Positions 7,238-10,251 of a stretch of 10,251 nt of DNA are shown here, in pieces (the first letter of the stretch is position 1; each line of letters starts with the position of its first letter). The position numbers and the translations under genes are program-made. Location: positions 1 to 10,251 of the forward strand of contig JBFFXF010000269.1 in the NCBI GenBank assembly GCA_041569895.1, in the 5' to 3' direction. Below the pieces are notes generated by a model. It saw only the letters and a program-made list of their open reading frames with translations, made no database searches and was not told where the DNA came from. This DNA is from JBFFXF01 sp041569895 (GTDB lineage: Bacteria; Planctomycetota; UBA8108; JACQVS01).

Positions 7238-7265
7238 CGGCAATGAGTGACGGCGATGAGTGACC
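7231..7265 (+). repeat. Tandem 13-base repeat at a gene junction
   Basis: TGAGTGACGGCAA (7231-7243), TGAGTGACGGCGA (7244-7256) and a partial TGAGTGACC (7257-7265) are head to tail. The first copy contains the stop codon of the upstream gene (TGA 7235-7237). The next two copies each supply an ATGAGTGAC; only the second ATG (7256) opens a long frame, while the ATG at 7243 meets a stop after six codons. This looks like a replication-slippage duplication of the start-codon region. Confidence 0.75.
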
Positions 7266-7456
7266 TCGTCCTCTGGCTCGTTTTCTTCGTCCTTCTCTGT
7301 CTCGTCGTGGCGGTCGTCTGCGCGGCGATACGCGAGCGCGACGCGCGCGTGATCGTGCGTGAGGCGACGCACTTCTTCGTCATGATGCTGATCGGCATCC
7401 TGATCTTCTCGGCGATCGTCTATGTCCTCGAGTGGGCGTTCAACCGCCGGCTGTGA
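7256..7456 (+). CDS. Small two-helix membrane protein
   Basis: Unrecognised. The 66-residue product has two strongly hydrophobic segments, ~3-22 (DLVLWLVFFVLLCLVVAVVC) and ~42-58, joined by a charged loop (AAIRERDARVIVREATH) and ending EWAFNRRL. That is a clean hairpin membrane protein with both ends probably cytoplasmic. I prefer the ATG at 7256 (MSDLVLW); an in-frame GTG at 7247 would add three residues. There is no strong Shine-Dalgarno, so translation may be coupled to the gene ending at 7237, 18 bases before. Proximity to lptB and another membrane protein suggests one transcript; function unknown. Confidence 0.7.
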   Translation: MSDLVLWLVFFVLLCLVVAVVCAAIRERDARVIVREATHFFVMMLIGILIFSAIVYVLEWAFNRRL

Positions 7457-7468
7457 CGAGATCGTTGC

Positions 7469-7494
7469 GGGGACGGGAACGGGGACGGGAACGG
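7469..7494 (+). repeat. Hexanucleotide array (GGGRAC)n, G-quadruplex-forming
   Basis: Alternating GGGGAC and GGGAAC hexamers start at 7469, 7475, 7481 and 7487, ending in GG at 7493-7494. On the plus strand this gives four G-tracts of three or more with spacers of two to three bases, a G4 motif in the sense strand just upstream of the dockerin-protein gene and 13 bases after the small membrane gene. The shared hexamer GGGAAC, in inverted orientation, links it to the array at 5798-5838. Confidence 0.88.
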
Positions 7495-7541
7495 TCTCCT
7501 GCAAGGCCGAGAACAAGACGACACACTACCGACGGAACACC

Positions 7542-8828
7542 ATGCTGCACCGAGCTCCGCCCACCACCGTGATCCTCGGGATCCTGGCGCTGTGGATCTC
7601 CACGCCCGCCCTCGCCGTCAACCGCTTCGTCATCGAGGACACCACGCTGCTCTCCGGCTCGCGTGACAACGAGGTGCGGGTCCTCGGCGACTTCGACCAG
7701 CAGACGTACGCATTCTCGGTCCACATCGTCTACGATCCCGCGAAAATCCGCGTCACCGGCGTCGAGCTCGGCGCGGACGTCGCGGCGCTGACGCCGGCGT
7801 TCGCGACCGGCTTCGACCCGGCGGCACTCGGCTCGGTGCTCTACGGCGTGGTCTTCGAGCTCGACAGCCCGACCTTCACCAAGCGACTGCTCGGCACGCG
7901 AAAGGAGATCCTGAAGCTTCGCGTGGACGTCGTCGGCACCGGCGAGACACGCCTCGAGTTCATCGACGATCCGGGCCCGCCGGGTCGGTTCAACGTGATG
8001 ACGAATCGCGCCGGCGAGACCGTCTTCCCCGCCGGCGACGACGGGCTGATCACCATCAGACAGGACCGATTCGTCTTCGGCTTCCGCGGCCCCACGGCGG
8101 TCGCCGGCGCGCCCGGTGGCAGCGTGACGGCCGAGCACTTCGCGACCGTCGCCCACGACGGCGGGGGCGCGGGCGCCTCGGCGTGGTCGATCTCGCTGAC
8201 GGTCGACGGCGGGCGAGTGACCGCCGTCGATCTCGCGAGGACCGATGCCCTCGGTCTCCTCGCCGACGGCTTCGAGCGCAGCGAGGTGACCAGCGGCCCC
8301 GGGAACGAGGGCGCGATCAGCGCCGTCGTGCTCTCCTTCACGCAGCCGATCAGGCTGCCGCGGAACGACACGGCGACCGTGGCGCGACTCGGCCTCGAGC
8401 TCGACGTGCCCCCGTCGGGGACCTCCACGGCGCGCCTGCGCCACGTCGACGGGCTTCGCGGCGCCGGTCAGCCGGTCGAGAACGTCGTCAGCCAGTCGGG
8501 CGCCGACAACGTGCCGACCTTCGAGCCGCTGGAGATCCAGGTCTCCGCCGGCGCGACGCTCTTCGTCCGCGGCGACGACAACGGCGACGGGGCGATCAAC
8601 ATCTCCGATCCGCAGTTCTCGCTCAACTTCCAGTTCCTCGGCGGCGCCCCGCTCCGCTGCAGAGCGGCCTCCGACACGAACGGCGACGGCCGCGTCAACA
8701 TCTCCGACCCGCAGTACTCCCTCAACTTCCAATTCCTCGGCGGCCCACCACCACCCGCGCCCTTTCCGACGTGCGGAGCGGACGACAGCACCCTCGGCTG
8801 CGTAGAAGTATCGCTCGGCTGCCGGTGA
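7542..8828 (+). CDS. Secreted protein with cohesin-like beta domains and C-terminal dockerin-type repeats
   Basis: A 428-residue exported protein. Seen: Sec signal peptide 1-26 (VILGILALWISTPALA, cleavage after ALA). Next come two beta-rich regions, ~28-180 (YAFSVHIVYDPAKIRVTGVEL is cohesin-like) and ~185-340 (WSISLTVDGGRVTAVDL, ATVARLGLELDV), perhaps a tandem pair of the same fold. The C-terminus has two dockerin-type Ca loops: D345-N347-D349-N353-D356 and D378-N380-D382-N386-D389, each followed by SLNFQFLGG, then a Pro run and a Cys-rich end (Cys411, 420, 427). Known: type I dockerin loops bind calcium and, in cellulosomes, cohesins. In planctomycetes similar tails occur on many surface or secreted proteins of unknown role. 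The frame is open upstream, but the ATG at 7542 starts the signal peptide directly. No catalytic domain is seen. Confidence 0.86.
   Translation: MLHRAPPTTVILGILALWISTPALAVNRFVIEDTTLLSGSRDNEVRVLGDFDQQTYAFSVHIVYDPAKIRVTGVELGADVAALTPAFATGFDPAALGSVLYGVVFELDSPTFTKRLLGTRKEILKLRVDVVGTGETRLEFIDDPGPPGRFNVMTNRAGETVFPAGDDGLITIRQDRFVFGFRGPTAVAGAPGGSVTAEHFATVAHDGGGAGASAWSISLTVDGGRVTAVDLARTDALGLLADGFERSEVTSGPGNEGAISAVVLSFTQPIRLPRNDTATVARLGLELDVPPSGTSTARLRHVDGLRGAGQPVENVVSQSGADNVPTFEPLEIQVSAGATLFVRGDDNGDGAINISDPQFSLNFQFLGGAPLRCRAASDTNGDGRVNISDPQYSLNFQFLGGPPPPAPFPTCGADDSTLGCVEVSLGCR
8598..8744 (+). repeat. Duplicated dockerin segment inside the secreted-protein gene
   Basis: The 48 bases at 8598-8645 and 8697-8744 differ at only four positions, with a period of 99 bases (33 codons). 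Both encode NISDPQ(F/Y)SLNFQFLGG. The identity at third positions as well as at the protein level points to a fairly recent duplication or to gene conversion between dockerin tails. Confidence 0.85.
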
Positions 8829-8896
8829 TCCGGCCCATTCATGGCGGCTCCGGCAAGAAGCGTCGACTTCGGTGGCTTGCTGTCAGACGATTCATG

Positions 8897-8928
8897 AGGA
8901 AGGCAGGAAACTCAGGAAGGCAGGAAAC
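8897..8928 (+). repeat. Direct repeat AGGAAGGCAGGAAAC, two copies
   Basis: AGGAAGGCAGGAAAC occurs at 8897-8911 and again at 8914-8928, period 17, separated by two bases. It is purine-only apart from the C residues. Its first 13 bases recur inverted at 9059-9071 and 9067-9079, so left and right clusters could pair to close a ~130-base loop. Confidence 0.9.
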
Positions 8929-9058
8929 GGACGGACTGATGGGGTTGCGCCACCTGAGGTTCACTCTCGCCGTTTGATGGCCTCTGTCACCGGGGCCGCC
9001 GCCTCTCGGCAAGCCCCCGAACCGACACGCATCCGCTGAAGCAGAACACCCAGTCCCC

Positions 9059-9085
9059 TTCCTGCCTTCCTGCCTTCCTTGCTTC
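9059..9085 (-). repeat. Inverted cluster, TTCCTGCC 8-base tandem repeat
   Basis: TTCCTGCC at 9059-9066 and 9067-9074, then TTCCTTGC at 9075-9082 and TTC, form an 8-base-period array. Read on the minus strand it contains two overlapping copies of AGGAAGGCAGGAA, the same 13-mer that is direct on the plus strand at 8897 and 8914. Confidence 0.9.
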
Positions 9086-9151
9086 CCTTTCTGCCGTCAG
9101 AGTCTGCGCGAGAAGTCGAGCAGCTTCTTCGGGCATGGGCCCGGGACTGGA

Positions 9152-10150
9152 TTACGACCCCGCCAGCTTCTCCACGTGCAATCGCTTCACGAACACGATC
9201 GCCGCCGCCGTGGCCGGGGCGGCGAGCAGGAGGCCGAGGGGGCCGAAGAGGACGGCGAAGAGGAGTTGCATGACGATCGTCAGCGCCGGTGGCATGTCGA
9301 TGGTCTCGCGGTTGACGACCGGCGTCAGCAGGTAGCTCTCGACGAGCTGCACGGCGACGAAGAGGACGATCACCCACACGCAGAGCATCGGATCGACGGT
9401 CAGCGCCAGAAGTGCGGCGGCGAGCACCGAGATGAGGGGACCGAAGTTCGGGACGAAGGTCGCCACCGCCGCGAGCAGGCCGAGGGTGAGGGCGAGCGGC
9501 ACGTCGAGGAGCCACAGGCCCACCGCGATCGAGATGCCGACCGCGACCATCGACACGCACTTCCCCAGCACCCACCACTGCAGCGTGCGTCCGACGGCGC
9601 CCAGGGTGTCGACGACGTCGTCACGGCGATCCGCGGGGAAGAGCGCCGCGATGCCCTGGACGTACGGGCGCGGCTGGATCGAGAGAAACGCGCCGATGAC
9701 GAGCGCCAGAAAGGCGCCGGCGATCATGCCGAAGGTCGTCGAGAGGATCCCGGTCGCGCCCGCGAGCAGCGCGCCGCTCTCGCGCAGGGCGATGTCGCCC
9801 GACTGCTCCGTCACCTTCTCGATGAGCGCCTTCGACCACCCGTAAGCCGACGCCGCCTCCCTGAGCTTGTTGAGCGATTCCGGCAGCTTTTCGCCGAGCC
9901 GGTCGACCTGCTCGAAGACCCGCGGCGCGAGAAACCAGAAGCAGATGCCGCCGAGCAGCACGATGCCCGCCACCACCAGCGCGAGCCCCGCGCCCGCCGG
10001 GATCCCCAGCCGCTTGCCGAGCGCGCTCGACGAGCCCCGCAGGGAGACGGCGAGCAGGACGCCCGCGAACGCGACGAGCACCACCTCCGCGGCCGCCCAC
10101 AGCAGGAGTGCCGCGACGCCAATGAGGGCAATTCTCGTTGTCGTGCTCAT
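9152..10150 (-). CDS. AI-2E/PerM family transporter-like membrane protein
   Basis: A 332-residue inner-membrane protein of the AI-2E transporter (PerM/TqsA/YdiK, formerly DUF20) family. Members are proposed to export autoinducer-2 or to act as ion/H+ antiporters; substrate cannot be told from sequence. Seen: N-terminal helices ~7-36 and 52-75, a soluble amphipathic segment (~77-125, LAPRVFEQVDRLGEKLPESL), a helix at ~138-157, IAALFPADRRDDVVDTL (167-183), and a C-terminal block of helices with the family marks TFVPNFGPLIS (231-241), QLVESYLLTPVVN (268-280) and MQLLFAVLFGPLGLLLAAPATA (294-315). Length is typical (~330-370). I choose ATG at 10150, with AGGTG three bases upstream, over an in-frame GTG at 10156, which has no room for a ribosome site. 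No luxS or lsr gene is in view. Confidence 0.92.
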   Translation of the reverse strand: MSTTTRIALIGVAALLLWAAAEVVLVAFAGVLLAVSLRGSSSALGKRLGIPAGAGLALVVAGIVLLGGICFWFLAPRVFEQVDRLGEKLPESLNKLREAASAYGWSKALIEKVTEQSGDIALRESGALLAGATGILSTTFGMIAGAFLALVIGAFLSIQPRPYVQGIAALFPADRRDDVVDTLGAVGRTLQWWVLGKCVSMVAVGISIAVGLWLLDVPLALTLGLLAAVATFVPNFGPLISVLAAALLALTVDPMLCVWVIVLFVAVQLVESYLLTPVVNRETIDMPPALTIVMQLLFAVLFGPLGLLLAAPATAAAIVFVKRLHVEKLAGS

Positions 10151-10251
10151 CCGCACCTGTCATCGACGCGCGGCGCGCCGCCGCCCCGAGAGGCGAGGAG
10201 ACGCGGCCGGGCGGCGATCACGATTCCCGCGGGCCGTGCCGCACCTCCAGC
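10151..10251. other. Unresolved edge sequence upstream of the AI-2E-family gene
   Basis: On the minus strand one frame is open from the edge for 34 codons and stops at TGA 10149-10147, overlapping the ATG at 10150 as ATGA, which would fit the tail of an upstream co-transcribed gene. A second frame reads LEVRHGPRES and stops at 10220-10218, which looks equally protein-like. A 12-base palindrome, GCGGCGCGCCGC, lies at 10170-10181. I cannot decide between a gene end and a plain leader. Confidence 0.3.

Larger units (their letters stand above)
8829..9151. other. 323-base non-coding stretch with inverted repeat clusters
   Basis: This gap lies between a plus gene and a minus gene whose 3' ends face each other. 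I see no convincing coding frame. It holds two AGGAAGGCAGGAAAC copies on the left, a ~130-base GC-rich core, and the inverted, 8-base-period form TTCCTGCC on the right. GTCAGA occurs just outside on both sides (8882-8887 and 9096-9101). Short hairpins (8821-8834 and 9130-9143, 5-base stems) flank the stretch near the two stop codons but lack U-tracts. It may be a small non-autonomous element or a structured intergenic RNA. Confidence 0.6.

Noticed and set aside
8821..8834. GCCGG-TGAT-CCGGC hairpin at the dockerin-gene stop as an intrinsic terminator
   Set aside because: The stem is only five pairs, overlaps the stop codon and is not followed by a T-tract.
8897..9085. Repeat clusters as a CRISPR array
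   Set aside because: Units are 8-17 bases with almost no spacers and occur in inverted orientation; no cas genes are near.
9130..9143. CGGGC-ATGG-GCCCG hairpin just after the AI-2E-family stop as a terminator
   Set aside because: Five-pair stem with no T-tract in the direction of transcription; could be chance in GC-rich DNA.
8961..9578. Minus-strand frame of 205 codons running into the repeat region
   Set aside because: Most of it is the out-of-frame shadow of the AI-2E-family gene; the rest translates the AGGAAGGC repeats into a Lys/Gly/Arg-rich tail.
10170..10181. GCGGCGCGCCGC palindrome as an operator
   Set aside because: All-GC palindromes of this size are expected by chance at this composition and no promoter hexamers accompany it.

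Overview
This is a GC-rich window (by eye about two-thirds G+C or more) of chromosomal, mostly housekeeping DNA, with no phage, transposase, CRISPR, tRNA or rRNA genes visible. Several traits point to a Gram-negative-type bacterium of the Planctomycetota or a related lineage. These are a C-terminal pair of dockerin-like calcium loops each ending in FLGG, an exported protein that starts with a DVIVLKNGNRFEGEV-type module followed by TPR/HEAT-like helices, a type I signal peptidase swollen by cysteine-rich and beta-rich insertions, and LptB (so an LPS-type outer membrane). The lineage call is inference from protein style, not from a marker gene.

Layout. (1) Positions 1-922, minus strand: the N-terminal 307 residues of a SurA/PpiC-type peptidyl-prolyl isomerase lipoprotein. 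(2) A ~100-base divergent spacer with a candidate promoter and a near-palindrome. (3) rph (RNase PH) at 1025-1792, plus, converging on (4) an exported TPR/HEAT-like protein of unknown function at 1806-3077, minus. (5) A ~145-base divergent spacer with a perfect TATAAT promoter and two inverted repeats, feeding (6) rdgB (3223-3945) and (7) lepB (3947-5761), separated by one base and surely co-transcribed. (8) A 176-base spacer holding a hexanucleotide array able to form a G-quadruplex. (9) lptB (5938-6717), then a multi-pass membrane protein (6728-7237) and a 66-residue two-helix membrane protein (7256-7456), tightly spaced. (10) A second, inverted copy of the same hexanucleotide array. (11) A secreted dockerin-bearing protein (7542-8828). 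(12) A 323-base non-coding stretch with inverted AGGAAGGC-type repeats, possibly a small non-autonomous element. (13) An AI-2E/PerM-family membrane protein (9152-10150, minus), with ~100 unresolved bases upstream to the edge.

Functionally most of the window is cell-envelope biogenesis (periplasmic folding factor, signal peptidase, LPS-export ATPase, membrane proteins) plus nucleic-acid housekeeping (tRNA 3' trimming by RNase PH, removal of non-canonical nucleotides by RdgB). I do not see a new defence or mobile system. The best candidates for something undescribed are the non-coding repeats (the paired G4-forming hexamer arrays and the 8882-9101 repeat-bounded element), the insertions in LepB, and the two small membrane proteins behind lptB.
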